Below the pieces are notes generated by a model that was not told the origin of the DNA, searched no databases, and saw only the letters and a list, made by a program, of their open reading frames with translations. Shown piece by piece: positions 46,520 through 61,270 of a DNA stretch of 64,000 nt. Where the stretch lies: NCBI RefSeq assembly GCF_020831405.1, contig NZ_JAJHPU010000041.1, forward strand, positions 62,001 to 126,000, in the 5' to 3' direction. A program made the translations under genes and the position numbers. The DNA comes from Pseudomonas oryzagri (lineage in GTDB: Bacteria > Pseudomonadota > Gammaproteobacteria > Pseudomonadales > Pseudomonadaceae). Each line of letters starts with the position of its first letter. Positions within the stretch are counted from its first letter, which is position 1.

Positions 46520-47431
46520 ATGGAACTCCGTCATCTGCGCTACTTCGTCGCCGTCGCCGAGGAGCTGCACTTCGGTCGCGCCGCCCAGCGGCTGGGCATC
46601 TCCCAGCCGCCGTTGAGCCAGCAGATCCAGGCGCTGGAGGACGAGCTCGGCGCCTGCCTGTTCGAACGTACCAATCGTCGGGTGGCGCTCAGCGCGGTCG
46701 GCGAGCTGTTCCTGCCCGAGGCGCGCGCGGTGCTGGCGCAGCTGGACAAGGCTGTGGCGGTGGCCCGGCGCGCCCGCGAAGGCGAGCTGGGCGAGCTGAA
46801 GGTCGGTTTCACCTCCTCGGCGCCGTTCACCTCGACCATCCCCCGCGCCCTGCGCGCCTTCCGCCAGGCCTGCCCGGCGGTGCACCTGGAGCTGCGCGAG
46901 CTAAGCAGCCGCGAAGTGGCGGAGGCGGTCGGCGAGGGACTGCTGCAGGTCGGCATGATCCGTCCGCTGGACCCCTTGCCCGCCGGCCTGGAGGCGCTGG
47001 AGCTGTTCGCCGAACCGCTGGTGGCGGTGTTGCCGGCCGGTCATCCGCGGGCGATCGAGGGGGCGAGCGGCATCGCCCTGGCCGAGCTGGCCGATGAGCC
47101 CTTCGTGTTCTTCCCGCGCAGCTTCGGCACCGGCCTCTACGAGCAGGTACTCGGTCTGGCGCGCGGCGCCGGTTTCTCGCCGCGTATCGTCCAGGAGGCC
47201 AGCGAGGCGATGACCCTGATCGGCCTGGTCGCCACCGGTCTTGGCGTTACCGTGCTGCCAGCCTCGTTCAGCCGTCTGCGCATCGATGGCGTGGTCTATC
47301 GCACCCTGCGCGATGCCGACGCCAGCACCGCGGTCTGGCTGGTGCGCCGCCGCGGCGAGGCGTCGCCCCTGGTGCAGCGCTTCGCCGAGCTGCTCGAGCG
47401 CGAGACGCGAGGCACGTCGACCGGGACCTGA
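46520..47431 (+). CDS. LysR family transcriptional regulator
   Basis: A 303-residue regulator with the N-terminal winged helix (about 1-60: LRYFVAVAEELHFGRAAQRLGISQPPLSQQI) and a two-lobed effector-binding domain (about 90-295). It resembles regulators of aromatic or stress-response genes, but the effector cannot be inferred. It is divergent from the MFS gene. ATG 46520 gives the standard LysR start MELRHLRYF. Confidence 0.92.
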   Translation: MELRHLRYFVAVAEELHFGRAAQRLGISQPPLSQQIQALEDELGACLFERTNRRVALSAVGELFLPEARAVLAQLDKAVAVARRAREGELGELKVGFTSSAPFTSTIPRALRAFRQACPAVHLELRELSSREVAEAVGEGLLQVGMIRPLDPLPAGLEALELFAEPLVAVLPAGHPRAIEGASGIALAELADEPFVFFPRSFGTGLYEQVLGLARGAGFSPRIVQEASEAMTLIGLVATGLGVTVLPASFSRLRIDGVVYRTLRDADASTAVWLVRRRGEASPLVQRFAELLERETRGTSTGT

Positions 47432-47600
47432 GGGGCTCTGCCGCATCTCTGCCCAATGCGAGCGCCCCTGCGACTTTAGTCGCGGGTGGTGTGGCGCGGC
47501 TTTTGCGTTGTAAAATATTAGAAACAGGATGTTTAATTATAAAAACAGCTTCGGCTGCGCAGGATGCCTTCCTCTCCGCAGATTTCGCAGTAGGTAACGC

Positions 47601-48989
47601 ATGAGTAGTACTTCTTCCGGGCTCGCGCAGGGCCTGCAAAACCGCCACGTCACCATGCTTTCGATCGCCGGAGCCATCGGCGCAGGCCTGTTCGTCGGCT
47701 CCGGCCACGCCATCGCCGAAGCCGGTCCCGCCGTGCTGGTCTCCTACCTGGTCGCCGGTCTGCTGGTGGTGCTGGTGATGCGCATGCTGGCCGAAATGGC
47801 CGTGGCACAGCCCGACAGCGGTTCCTTCTCCACCTACGCCGACCGCTCCATCGGCCACTGGGCCGGCTTCACCATCGGCTGGCTGTACTGGTGGTTCTGG
47901 GTCCTGGTGATCCCGCTGGAGGCCAACGCCGCCGCCGCCATCATCCACGCCTGGTTCCCCGACGCGCCGATCTGGATCCTCGCCTTCGTCATCACCGCGG
48001 CGCTGACCGTGACCAACCTGTTCAGCGTGAAGAACTACGGCGAGTTCGAGTTCTGGCTGGCGCTGGTCAAGGTCGGCTCGATCATCGCCTTCCTGGTGCT
48101 GGGGTGCGCGGCCATCTTCGGCTTCTCGCCCAATAGCGAAGTCTCCGGCATCGGCCACCTGAGCAGCGAAGGCTTCCTGCCCAAGGGCTGGGGCGCCGTA
48201 CTCGCCGCCCTGCTGACCACCATGTTCTCCTTCATGGGCTCGGAAATCGTCACCATCGCCGCCAGCGAGTCCAAGGACCCCGCCCAGCAGATCACCCGCG
48301 CCACCAACTCGGTGATCTGGCGGATCGCGCTGTTCTACCTGCTGTCGATCTTCATCGTGGTTTCCCTGGTGCCGTGGAACGACCCGCGCCTGGCGAGCAT
48401 GGGCTCCTACCAGACCGTGCTGGAGCACCTGCACATCCCGTACGCCAAGCTGATCGTCGACATCATCGTCCTGGTATCGGTGACCAGCTGCCTGAACTCG
48501 GCGCTCTACACCGCCTCGCGCATGCTGTACTCGCTGAGCCAGCGCGGCGACGCCCCGCGCATCGCCCAGGTGACCAGCGCCAGCCGCACGCCGGTCTACG
48601 CGGTGCTGCTGTCCACCGCCATGGCCTTCCTGTGCACCTTCGCCAACTACCTGGCGCCGGCCGAAGTGTTCAACTTCCTGCTCGCCAGCTCCGGCGCCAT
48701 CGCCCTGCTGGTGTACCTGGTGATCGCCGTTTCCCAGCTGCGCATGCGCCGCAAGTTGCTCGCCCAGGGTCACCAACTGACCCTGAAGATGTGGCTGTTC
48801 CCCTGGCTGACCTGGGCGGTGATCCTGTTCATCGCCGCCACCCTGGTGATCATGCTGATCCGCCCGGACCATCGCATGGAGGTGGTCGCCACCACCCTGC
48901 TGACCATCGTGGTGGTCTGCTCCGGTCTGCTGGTCGCCCAGCGTCGCAAGGCCCAGCGCGCCAACGGCTACGTCGCCGACGCCGCCTGA
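47601..48989 (+). CDS. Amino acid permease (APC family, GabP/AnsP-like)
   Basis: A 462-residue inner-membrane transporter with 12 predicted segments. The family signatures are present: SIAGAIGAGLFVGSG in segment 1 and the TMFSFMGSEIVTIAASESKDP region in segment 6. It probably takes up GABA or another amino acid in symport with protons; substrate is inferred only from the subfamily look. The 169-base leader is AT-rich near 47505-47545, probably the promoter. Confidence 0.9.
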   Translation: MSSTSSGLAQGLQNRHVTMLSIAGAIGAGLFVGSGHAIAEAGPAVLVSYLVAGLLVVLVMRMLAEMAVAQPDSGSFSTYADRSIGHWAGFTIGWLYWWFWVLVIPLEANAAAAIIHAWFPDAPIWILAFVITAALTVTNLFSVKNYGEFEFWLALVKVGSIIAFLVLGCAAIFGFSPNSEVSGIGHLSSEGFLPKGWGAVLAALLTTMFSFMGSEIVTIAASESKDPAQQITRATNSVIWRIALFYLLSIFIVVSLVPWNDPRLASMGSYQTVLEHLHIPYAKLIVDIIVLVSVTSCLNSALYTASRMLYSLSQRGDAPRIAQVTSASRTPVYAVLLSTAMAFLCTFANYLAPAEVFNFLLASSGAIALLVYLVIAVSQLRMRRKLLAQGHQLTLKMWLFPWLTWAVILFIAATLVIMLIRPDHRMEVVATTLLTIVVVCSGLLVAQRRKAQRANGYVADAA

Positions 48990-49040
48990 CCCCCGGGCCG
49001 CAGTCGACCGCCGGCAAGCGGTCGTCTGCCATGCGCTGAA

Positions 49041-49074
49041 GACAAAGCCCGCGGCATGCGCTGCGGGCTTTGTC
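49041..49074 (+). terminator. Terminator after the amino acid permease
   Basis: GACAAAGCCCGC (49041-49052) pairs exactly with GCGGGCTTTGTC (49063-49074); a T-containing GTTATT follows. It separates the permease from the ParA-like gene. Confidence 0.75.
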
Positions 49075-49152
49075 GTTATTGGCGAGTACCCCGCGCGGCG
49101 CGAATGGGCTTAAATGCAGGACTCCCTTGATGCGGATGGCCAGGAGGCAGGC

Positions 49153-49917
49153 ATGCGGCGCGTGGTGTTCAATCAGAAGGGCGGGGTCGGCAAGTCGAGC
49201 ATCGCCTGCAACCTGGCGGCGGTGAGCGCGGCGCAGGGCTATCGCACCCTGCTGGTCGACCTCGACAGCCAGGCCAACTCCACCCACTACCTCAGCGGGC
49301 TGAGCGGCGACGAGGTGCCGCCGGGCATCGCCGATTTCTTCCAGCAGACCCTCGCCGGTACGGCCAAGAAACCCAGGGTCAAGGTGCTCGAGACGCCGTT
49401 CGCCAACCTCGATCTGGTCACCGCCAGCGCCGAGCTGGCCGACCTGCAGCCCAAGCTCGAGTCCAAGCACAAGATCAACAAGCTGCGCAAACTGCTCGAC
49501 GAACTGGACGACGACTACGAGCGCATCTACCTGGACACCCCGCCGGCGCTGAACTTCTACACCGTCTCTGCGCTGATCGCCGCCGACCGCGTGCTGATCC
49601 CCTTCGACTGCGACAGCTTCTCGCGCCAGGCGCTGTACGGCCTGCTGGCCGAGATCGACGAGCTGCGCGAGGACCACAACGAGGACCTCGCGGTCGAGGG
49701 CATCGTGGTCAACCAGTTCCAGCCGCGCGCGACGCTGCCGCAGCAACTGCTCGACGAACTGCTCGCCGAACGGCTGCCGGTGCTGCCGGTGTACCTGGGC
49801 AGCTCGGTGAAGATGCGCGAGTCCCACCAGGCCTGCACGCCGCTGATCTTCCTCGATCCGCGCCACAAGCTGACCCGCCAGTTCGTCGAGCTGCACGATC
49901 TCTTGGAAAACGCGTGA
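49153..49917 (+). CDS. Orphan ParA-like ATPase
   Basis: A 254-residue MinD/ParA-type ATPase. The deviant Walker A motif FNQKGGVGKSS is at residues 5-15, with the signature lysine; Walker A' is LLVDLDSQAN and the B-type region is YLDTPPALNF. It may position a cellular structure or load on the nucleoid. No parB or DNA-binding partner gene is next to it, so it is not a classical partition operon. AGGAGG 6 bases or so before the ATG fixes the start; an upstream in-frame ATG at 49114 is unsupported. Confidence 0.9.
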   Translation: MRRVVFNQKGGVGKSSIACNLAAVSAAQGYRTLLVDLDSQANSTHYLSGLSGDEVPPGIADFFQQTLAGTAKKPRVKVLETPFANLDLVTASAELADLQPKLESKHKINKLRKLLDELDDDYERIYLDTPPALNFYTVSALIAADRVLIPFDCDSFSRQALYGLLAEIDELREDHNEDLAVEGIVVNQFQPRATLPQQLLDELLAERLPVLPVYLGSSVKMRESHQACTPLIFLDPRHKLTRQFVELHDLLENA

Positions 49918-49979
49918 CGGGCGTCAGCAGGCTGTTGAAAAACTGCCTGCGTACCGAGACTGCTTAAGCGGCCTGTTAG

Positions 49980-50768
49980 CTAGCGCACCACCAGCACGTC
50001 GCAGGGCGGCTGGCGCAGCACCTGCAGGGTCAGGCTGCCGAGCAGGGCATCGGCCAGCTGGCTGCGGCTGTGGGCGCCGAGGGCGAGCAGTTGCGGCCGG
50101 CGCTCGGCAATTACCGCCTGCAGACAGCTCTCGCGCTCGCCCTGGCGCACCTCGTGGCTGAGCTGCACGCCGTCGTCCACGCCATCCTCTTCGGCGACCA
50201 GCAGGCGGTCGAACAGTTCGCCCTCGAAGGCCAGCTCGGCGGGGTCCTCGCCGGCATGGATGGCGGCCACCTCGTGGATATGCAGGGCGTGCAGGTTCGC
50301 CCCGGCGCCGAGCAACGCGCGCGCCTGGCGCAGCGCGCGGCTGGCGCAGGGCGAGAAGTCCAGCGCGGCCAGGGCGCGCCGCCAGGGCGTCGGGTCGGCG
50401 CCGGCGACCAGCAGCACGGCAGCCGGGCTGTCGTGGAGCAGGCGCTCCAGGGTGGTGCCGGCGAAGCCTTCCGGCGATTGCCGGTGATGGGTGCCGAGCA
50501 CCAGCAGATCGGCCTGCAGGCCGCGGGCCTGCTGCAGCAGTACGGCGACGACATCGCCGTGGCCGGTGTGCGCTTCGAGCTCGCTCAGCCCGCATTCGGG
50601 CAGGCGCTCGCGCAACTGCTCGGCGGCCGCGGCCTCGGCCTCCGGCGTCGCCGCGACGTGCAGCAGGGTCAGGCGCGCCGCGTGCTGGCGGGCCAGCAGG
50701 GCGGCGCGGCGCAAGGCCAGGTCGGCCTCCGCGCTGAGGTCGTGGGCGACGAGGATGTGCTGGAGCAT
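49980..50768 (-). CDS. Tandem universal stress protein (two UspA domains)
   Basis: A 262-residue cytoplasmic protein with two UspA folds, about residues 1-130 and 140-262. The first has the LGTHH...GTTLERLL nucleotide-binding end and the second LGAHSR...LLGSLTLQVL. Such proteins respond to starvation, low oxygen or stress. It is encoded near the ParA-like gene but on the opposite strand. Confidence 0.9.
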   Translation of the reverse strand: MLQHILVAHDLSAEADLALRRAALLARQHAARLTLLHVAATPEAEAAAAEQLRERLPECGLSELEAHTGHGDVVAVLLQQARGLQADLLVLGTHHRQSPEGFAGTTLERLLHDSPAAVLLVAGADPTPWRRALAALDFSPCASRALRQARALLGAGANLHALHIHEVAAIHAGEDPAELAFEGELFDRLLVAEEDGVDDGVQLSHEVRQGERESCLQAVIAERRPQLLALGAHSRSQLADALLGSLTLQVLRQPPCDVLVVR

Positions 50769-50837
50769 GGCGGCCTCAAGGCGGGACTGAGGCCGCCAGT
50801 ATGCCGCCTGCCCGCCGGACTGTCCGCAGGGGCGGGC

Positions 50838-51272
50838 TCAGATGCCGTGCTGGCGCAGCCAGGCGAGCAGCTGCGGCAGCGGCAGCGCGCCGCTCTGCCG
50901 GGCCACTTCGCGGCCGCCCTGGAACAGGATCAGGCTGGGGATCGAGCGGATGCCGAGCTGGCCGGCCAGCTGCGGCTCGGCCTCGCTGTCCAGCTTGGCC
51001 AGGCGCACGCGCCCGGAGAGCTGGCGGGCGGCCTGGTCGAAGATCGGCGCGAAGGCCTTGCACGGCCCGCACCAGTCCGCCCACACGTCGAGCAGCAGCG
51101 GCAGATCGCCCTTGAGCTGGGCGGCGAAGCCGGCGCCGTCGACCGCGAACGGCTGGCCGGGCAGCAGCGCGCCCTTGCAGCGCCCGCAGCGCGGCGCCTC
51201 GCCCAGGCGTGCGGCGGGCAGGCGGCTGAGGCCGTGGCAGTGCGGGCAGGGGATGATCAGCGAGTCGGTCAT
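50838..51272 (-). CDS. trxC: Thioredoxin TrxC (thioredoxin 2)
   Basis: A 144-residue oxidoreductase with an N-terminal zinc-binding domain (CPHC 9-12, CGRC 29-32) and a thioredoxin domain with active site WCGPC (67-71). It reduces disulfides and resists oxidative stress, often under OxyR. Start ATG 51272 gives MTDSLIIPC; the in-frame upstream ATG at 51284 overlaps the GGAG ribosome binding site and is unlikely. Confidence 0.94.
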   Translation of the reverse strand: MTDSLIIPCPHCHGLSRLPAARLGEAPRCGRCKGALLPGQPFAVDGAGFAAQLKGDLPLLLDVWADWCGPCKAFAPIFDQAARQLSGRVRLAKLDSEAEPQLAGQLGIRSIPSLILFQGGREVARQSGALPLPQLLAWLRQHGI

Positions 51273-51409
51273 GGCGGGCTCCACGGGATGATGTCCCTAG
51301 TGTGGGGCCGGCGGCGGGGATATCAAGGCGCAGCGGGCGAGGGAGTCGTCCGCCGCACGGCCGGCGTGCCCACGATGCAGCGTGGGCACGCGCGGGGCCG
51401 GGCCGCCGC

Positions 51410-52687
51410 TTAGCCTTTCGCGGCCTGCAGCGCCTGGCCGAGGTCGGCGAGGATGTCGTCGATGTGCTCGATGCCGATCGACAGGCGCACCAGATCGCGC
51501 GGTACGCCGGCCTTTTCCAGCTCCTCGTCGTTGAGCTGACGGTGGGTGGTCGAGGCCGGGTGGCAGGCCAGCGACTTGGCGTCGCCGATGTTGACCAGAC
51601 GCACCACCAGCTGCAGGGCGTCGATAAAGCGCGCCGCCGCCTCGATGCCGCCCTTGATGCCGAACGACAGGATCGCCGCCGGCTGGCCGCTCATGTAGCG
51701 CTGCGCCAGCGCGTGCTCCGGATGGTCGACCAGGCCGGCGTACTTCACCCAGCTGACCTGCGGGTGCTCGAGCAGGAACTCGGCGACCTTGAGGGCGTTG
51801 GCGCAGTGACGCTCCATGCGCAGGGCCAGGGTTTCCAGGCCCTGCAGGATCAGGAAGGCGTTGAACGGGGAGAGCGCCGCGCCGGTATTGCGCAGCGGCA
51901 CCACGCGGCAGCGGCCGATAAAGGCCGCCGGGCCGAACGCTTCGGTGTAGGTGACGCCGTGGTAGGACGGGTCCGGGGTGTTGAGCAGCGGGAAGCGCGC
52001 TTTATGCTCGGCCCAGGGGAACTTGCCGGAATCGACCACGATGCCGCCGATGCTGGTGCCGTGGCCGCCGATGTACTTGGTCAGCGAGTGCACCACGATG
52101 TCGGCGCCGTGCTCGAACGGCCGGCAGAGGATCGGTGTGGCCACGGTGTTGTCGACGATCAGCGGCACGCCGTGGCGGTGCGCGGCGTCGGCCAGCGCCT
52201 GCAGGTCGACGATATTGCCCGCCGGGTTGCCGATCGACTCGCAGAACACCGCGCGGGTGTTCTCGTCGATCAGCGCTTCCAGGGCGGCGACGTCGTCGTG
52301 GGGGGCGAAGCGCACCTCGATGCCGAAGCGCGGCAGGGTGTGGGCGAACAGGTTGTAGGTGCCGCCATACAGCTTGGCCACCGAGACGATGTTGTCGCCG
52401 GCCTGGGCGATGGTCTGGATCGCGTAGGTGATCGCCGCCATGCCCGAGGCCACCGCCAGCGCCGCCACGCCGCCTTCCAGCGCCGCCACGCGCTTCTCCA
52501 GCACGTCGGTGGTCGGGTTCATGATGCGGGTGTAGATGTTGCCGGCGACCTTGAGGTCGAACAGGTCGGCGCCGTGCTGGGTGTCGTCGAAGGCGTAGGA
52601 AGTGGTCTGGTAGATCGGCACCGCCACCGCCTTGGTGGTCGGGTCGGGGCTGTGGCCGGCGTGGATGGCCAGGGTTTCCGCTTTCAT
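51410..52687 (-). CDS. metY: O-acetylhomoserine aminocarboxypropyltransferase/sulfhydrylase
   Basis: A pyridoxal-phosphate enzyme that adds sulfide or methanethiol to O-acetyl(or succinyl)homoserine in methionine and cysteine metabolism. At 425 residues it shows the Cys/Met metabolism fold: N-terminal [26 protein letters not shown], the PLP lysine in [11 protein letters not shown] near residue 207 and [10 protein letters not shown] near the C-terminus. The longer insertions distinguish it from MetZ. Confidence 0.93.
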   Translation of the reverse strand: MKAETLAIHAGHSPDPTTKAVAVPIYQTTSYAFDDTQHGADLFDLKVAGNIYTRIMNPTTDVLEKRVAALEGGVAALAVASGMAAITYAIQTIAQAGDNIVSVAKLYGGTYNLFAHTLPRFGIEVRFAPHDDVAALEALIDENTRAVFCESIGNPAGNIVDLQALADAAHRHGVPLIVDNTVATPILCRPFEHGADIVVHSLTKYIGGHGTSIGGIVVDSGKFPWAEHKARFPLLNTPDPSYHGVTYTEAFGPAAFIGRCRVVPLRNTGAALSPFNAFLILQGLETLALRMERHCANALKVAEFLLEHPQVSWVKYAGLVDHPEHALAQRYMSGQPAAILSFGIKGGIEAAARFIDALQLVVRLVNIGDAKSLACHPASTTHRQLNDEELEKAGVPRDLVRLSIGIEHIDDILADLGQALQAAKG

Positions 52688-52978
52688 CTTGTACGTTCCT
52701 TCGAGGCAGGGAAAAGCGGGCAGGATGCCGAGCGGCGGCGGGAGCGGTCAATGACGCAGGGCAATTTCGCGCCGCCGTTCTCAGACCGGAATCTTCTGTG
52801 GTTATTCCACCGCTTTCGGCCAGCGGCGCGATAGCAAAGAACGTTCGGGAAGCCTGCTATGCGAATCGGATTTAAAAAAATCGACGGGGGGACGTTCTGG
52901 CAGCCGGTCAGTCGATAGGATGGGGACGTGAACGGACTCTTCCCCCTTGGATGTCGGCCCGACTGGGCAGGAGGCATC

Positions 52979-53305
52979 ATGAAATCGCTGGATGACGAAA
53001 TCGGCCGCCAGCTCGAGCGCGCGATCGCTGCCGGTCAGCTGCGCGCCAGCGCGGGCAAGCCGCTGGAGGTGGACGAGGCCTGGCTGCAGACCCCGCCGGA
53101 GCTGCGCATGACCTTCCAGATCATGAAAAGCGCCGGCATGCTGCCCGCCGAGGTCAAGTTGTTGCGCTGGCGTGCCACCCTGCGCGAGAGCCTGGCCAAC
53201 GCCACCGACGAGGCGACCCGCGAGCGCCTGCGCCGCCAGCTGGCGGAGCTGGAACAGAACCTCGCCGTGCGCCTGGAGGCGCGCCGCACGCTGGGGCAGA
53301 ACTGA
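52979..53305 (+). CDS. DUF1992 (DnaJ-homologue subfamily) protein
   Basis: A 108-residue protein with one DUF1992 domain (GKPLEVDEAW, PPELRMTFQIMKSAGMLP), followed by a charged helical tail (ATRERLRRQLAELEQNL). The family is linked to DnaJ-type C28 proteins but lacks a J-domain here. Function unknown. AGGAGG precedes the ATG at good spacing. The 291-base region upstream, shared with metY, shows no clear promoter. Confidence 0.85.
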   Translation: MKSLDDEIGRQLERAIAAGQLRASAGKPLEVDEAWLQTPPELRMTFQIMKSAGMLPAEVKLLRWRATLRESLANATDEATRERLRRQLAELEQNLAVRLEARRTLGQN

Positions 53306-53318
53306 ACGGGACGGCCGC

Positions 53319-58183
<4,865 letters not shown>

Positions 58184-58275
58184 GGGCGCTGGGTTTCGTC
58201 TGAGGAACCGGGAAGCCTACCGGCGGCATGGAGAGCCGGCAAGGCACGCTGATCGGGAATGTGGGCTGCGGCGTG

Positions 58276-60021
58276 CTACAGGATGAACGCCGGACCGCCG
58301 CGACCACCCGGGAGCTTGAGGCCGACCTTGCGGATGCGGTTGCCTTCCATCTGCGCCACCGTCCAGGTGCGGCCCGCCCATTCGACATGGTCGCCGACCA
58401 CCGGTTCACCGCCGACCAGGTGGGCGATGAACGGACCGAGCTGCTGGTGGCCGTCGGCACCGTCCAGCTTGAGGCCGTAGAGCGCGGCCACCGGGCCCAG
58501 CTCGGCGTCGCCCTCGAGGACGAAATCGCCGAAGAAGCGCAGGTCCTGGCCGCGCTTGGGCGGCTCGCTGAACAGTTTGCCGAGGGCCGGCAGGTCCTTC
58601 TCGTGGCCGATCACACAGAGGATGTCGCCGGCGTCGAGGCGCGTGCTGCCGCTCGGGTGGAGCAGCTCGTGGCCGCGGAACAGGGCGGCGATGCGCGTGC
58701 CGTCGGGCATCTTCAGCTCGCGCAGCGGGGCGCCGACGCACCAGCGGTCGGCGCGCAGCCGGTAGACGAACAGTTCCCACTGGCTGGTCGGGTGGACCTC
58801 GAGGCCCGCGCGGGAGATCGGCATCGGCGCCGGTGGCACCTCGACGCGGGTCATGCGCGCCGCCCAGCCGAGGCTGCTGCCCTGCAGCACCAGCGAGACC
58901 AGGACGATGAAGAAGGCGACGTTGAAGAACAGCTGGGCGTTGGGCAGGCCGGCGACCAGCGGGAACACCGCGAGGATCACCGGCACCGCGCCGCGCAGGC
59001 CGATCCAGGAGATGAACAGGCGGTCGCGGAAGTGGAAGGCGCGAAACGGTGCCAGGCCGACGAACACCGACAGCGGGCGGGCGAACAGGATCATCCACAG
59101 CGACAGGCCCAGCGCCGGCAGGGCGATCGGCAGCAGCTCGCTGGGGGTGAGCAGCAGGCCGAGGACCAGGAACATGCCGATCTGGCTGAGCCAGGCCAGG
59201 CCGTCGAACATGTGCAGGATGCCGTGGCGGTTGCGGATCGGCCGGTTGCCCAGCATCAGGCCGCAGACGTACACGGCGAGGATGCCGCTGCCGCCGATTT
59301 CCCCGGCGAAGGCGTAGATCATGATGCCGCCGCTGACCGTCAGCAGCGGGTAGAGGCCGTCAGCCACCGACAGGCGATTGACCAGCTGCAGCAGCAGCCA
59401 GCCGCCGCTCAGGCCGAGGAAGATGCCGATGCCGAACTGCTGGATCAGGCTGCCCAGCACGCCCCAGCCGAAGCTGGTCTGGCCGGAGGCGAGCATTCCG
59501 ATCAGGGTCACGGTGAGGAACATCGCCATCGGGTCGTTGCTGCCCGATTCGATCTCCAGGGTCGAGCCGACCCGCTCGTTGAGGCCCTTGCCGTTGAGCA
59601 GATTGAACACCACGGCGGCATCGGTGGAGCCGACGATGGCGCCGATCAACAGGCCTTCCAGCGGCTTGAGGTCGAACAGCCAGGCGGCGGCCAGGCCGGT
59701 CAGGCCGGCGGTGATCAGCACGCCGACGGTGGCCAGCGACAGTGCCGGCCACAGGGCGACGCGGAAGGTGGCGACCCGGGTGCGCATGCCGCCGTCGAGC
59801 AGGATCACCGCCAGCGCCAGGTTGCCGACCAGGTAGGCCGTGGAGTAGTCGTTGAAGACGATGCCGCCGATGCCGTCCACGCCGGCGGCCATGCCCACGG
59901 CGAGGAAAATGACCAGCACGGGAATGCCGATGCGCGCCGAGAAGGCGCTGACCAGGATGCTCACGCCGACCAGCAGGGCGCCGACGAAGAACAGGCTGTT
60001 GACGGCTGCGTGATGATCCAA
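58276..60021 (-). CDS. cvrA: CvrA/NhaP2-type K+/H+ (or Na+/H+) antiporter
   Basis: A 581-residue antiporter: about 12-13 membrane segments with the CPA1 motif [13 protein letters not shown] and ESGSNDP, then a cytoplasmic RCK C-terminal (TrkA-C) domain (about 405-490) and a C-terminal CorC/HlyC-type transporter-associated domain ending GGPAFIL. It starts at TTG 60021 (TTG-GAT-CAT) with GGAGGAG before it. A 291-base divergent region separates it from rlmJ. Confidence 0.92.
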   Translation of the reverse strand: MDHHAAVNSLFFVGALLVGVSILVSAFSARIGIPVLVIFLAVGMAAGVDGIGGIVFNDYSTAYLVGNLALAVILLDGGMRTRVATFRVALWPALSLATVGVLITAGLTGLAAAWLFDLKPLEGLLIGAIVGSTDAAVVFNLLNGKGLNERVGSTLEIESGSNDPMAMFLTVTLIGMLASGQTSFGWGVLGSLIQQFGIGIFLGLSGGWLLLQLVNRLSVADGLYPLLTVSGGIMIYAFAGEIGGSGILAVYVCGLMLGNRPIRNRHGILHMFDGLAWLSQIGMFLVLGLLLTPSELLPIALPALGLSLWMILFARPLSVFVGLAPFRAFHFRDRLFISWIGLRGAVPVILAVFPLVAGLPNAQLFFNVAFFIVLVSLVLQGSSLGWAARMTRVEVPPAPMPISRAGLEVHPTSQWELFVYRLRADRWCVGAPLRELKMPDGTRIAALFRGHELLHPSGSTRLDAGDILCVIGHEKDLPALGKLFSEPPKRGQDLRFFGDFVLEGDAELGPVAALYGLKLDGADGHQQLGPFIAHLVGGEPVVGDHVEWAGRTWTVAQMEGNRIRKVGLKLPGGRGGPAFIL

Positions 60022-60082
60022 GGGCTCCTCCGTGGAGATGGGTTGACGGCATGGCAAATTCATGCACTGAACATGCCAGCTG

Positions 60083-60113
60083 ATTCTAACCTGTTGATTT
60101 ACCTTGTGGTCAA
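60083..60113 (-). promoter_or_regulatory. Candidate cvrA promoter
   Basis: On the minus strand, TTGACC (60108-60113) and TAGAAT (60083-60088) could be -35 and -10 elements; the 19-base spacer is longer than normal. The rest of the 291-base divergent region shows a GC-rich hairpin (60253-60272) upstream of rlmJ and nothing else clear. Confidence 0.35.
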
Positions 60114-60252
60114 AAAATATCCGACCGGCTGCCGGCGAGCGGCGGGCGCGCACGGCCGGGCGAATGATCCTGGTGCCGCCCGCGCCCGGTGCGGCCGGCG
60201 GCCTGGCGGATTGCCGATGGCGGCCGCGCAGCTGGTAAACTGCCCGGTCCGT

Positions 60253-60272
60253 GGCGGGGCTGCCGCCCCGCC
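60253..60272 (+). other. Hairpin upstream of rlmJ
   Basis: GGCGGGGC and GCCCCGCC form a perfect 8-bp stem with a TGCC loop, 40 bases before the rlmJ start. Confidence 0.35.
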
Positions 60273-60312
60273 TGTCCGTGCCGTCGCCGCGTTTCCCCGG
60301 AACCCCCCGCCG

Positions 60313-61161
60313 ATGAACTATCGCCACGCCTTCCACGCCGGCAACCATGCCGACGTGCTCAAGCATGCCGTCCTCTGCCGCCTGCTCGCCCTCATGGCGC
60401 GCAAGGACAAACCCTTCGCCTATCTCGACAGCCACGCCGGCGTCGGTCTCTACGACCTGGCCGGCGAGCAGGCCGGCAAGACCGGCGAGTGGCTGCAGGG
60501 CATCGCCCGCCTGTGGGGACGCGACGACCTGCCGGCGCTGCTGGACGACTATTGCGCGACCGTCGCCGCGCTCAACCCGGACAGCGGTCTGCGCTACTAC
60601 CCCGGCTCGCCGGAGATCGCCCGCCGCCTGACCCGTGCCCAGGACCGCGTGCTGCTCAACGAGAAGCACCCCGAGGACGGTCGCCTGCTCAAGGACAACA
60701 TGGCCGGCGACCGCCGGGTCACCGTGCACCTCGGCGAGGGTTGGCACCTGGCCAAGGCGCTGCTGCCGGTGGCCGAGAAGCGCGCCCTGCTGCTGATCGA
60801 CCCGCCGTTCGAGCAGGCCGACGAGCTGGAGCGCTGCGCCGAGTCGCTGGCCACCGCCATCGCGCGCATGCGCCAGGCGGTGGTGGCGATCTGGTATCCG
60901 ATCAAGGACGCACGCCAGCTCAAGCGCTTCTACCAGGATCTCGCCAAGAGCGGCGCGCCCAAGCTGCTGCGCGCCGAGCTGTGGGTGCACCCCACCGACA
61001 ATCCGGCCGGGCTCAACGGCTCGGGCCTGGTCATCGCCAATCCGCCATGGCCGCTGGAGGACGAGCTGCGCGAGCTGCTGCCGTACCTGGCGATGCAGCT
61101 CGCGCAGAGCCAGGGCGGCTGGCGCCTGGACTGGCTGATCGAGGAGCGCGCGGCCGGTTGA
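60313..61161 (+). CDS. rlmJ: 23S rRNA (adenine-2030-N6)-methyltransferase
   Basis: Methylates A2030 of 23S rRNA with S-adenosylmethionine. The 282-residue protein shows the family N-terminus [20 protein letters not shown]-binding region [13 protein letters not shown], and catalytic DPPF in [13 protein letters not shown] near residue 162. The ATG is preceded by a CCG-rich stretch with no good ribosome binding site. The open frame extends far upstream, antisense to cvrA, without meaning. Confidence 0.95.
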   Translation: MNYRHAFHAGNHADVLKHAVLCRLLALMARKDKPFAYLDSHAGVGLYDLAGEQAGKTGEWLQGIARLWGRDDLPALLDDYCATVAALNPDSGLRYYPGSPEIARRLTRAQDRVLLNEKHPEDGRLLKDNMAGDRRVTVHLGEGWHLAKALLPVAEKRALLLIDPPFEQADELERCAESLATAIARMRQAVVAIWYPIKDARQLKRFYQDLAKSGAPKLLRAELWVHPTDNPAGLNGSGLVIANPPWPLEDELRELLPYLAMQLAQSQGGWRLDWLIEERAAG

Positions 61162-61208
61162 GGCGAGCGACGGGCCGCGCGGGTGATCGCCGGGACGAAT
61201 GGGCGACT

Positions 61209-61224
61209 TTAAGCAATAGTTAAT
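61209..61224 (+). promoter_or_regulatory. Possible BqsR (CarR)-type response-regulator box
   Basis: TTAAG (61209-61213), six bases, then TTAAT (61220-61224) differs at one position from the TTAAG-N6-TTAAG site I recall for BqsR in P. aeruginosa. A CAGAAT -10-like hexamer lies at 61235-61240. It is 47 bases upstream of a PepSY gene. Confidence 0.45.
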
Positions 61225-61270
61225 CTGCGCTGTGCAGAATGTCCCCATCGACACCCACGAGGCCTTCCTC

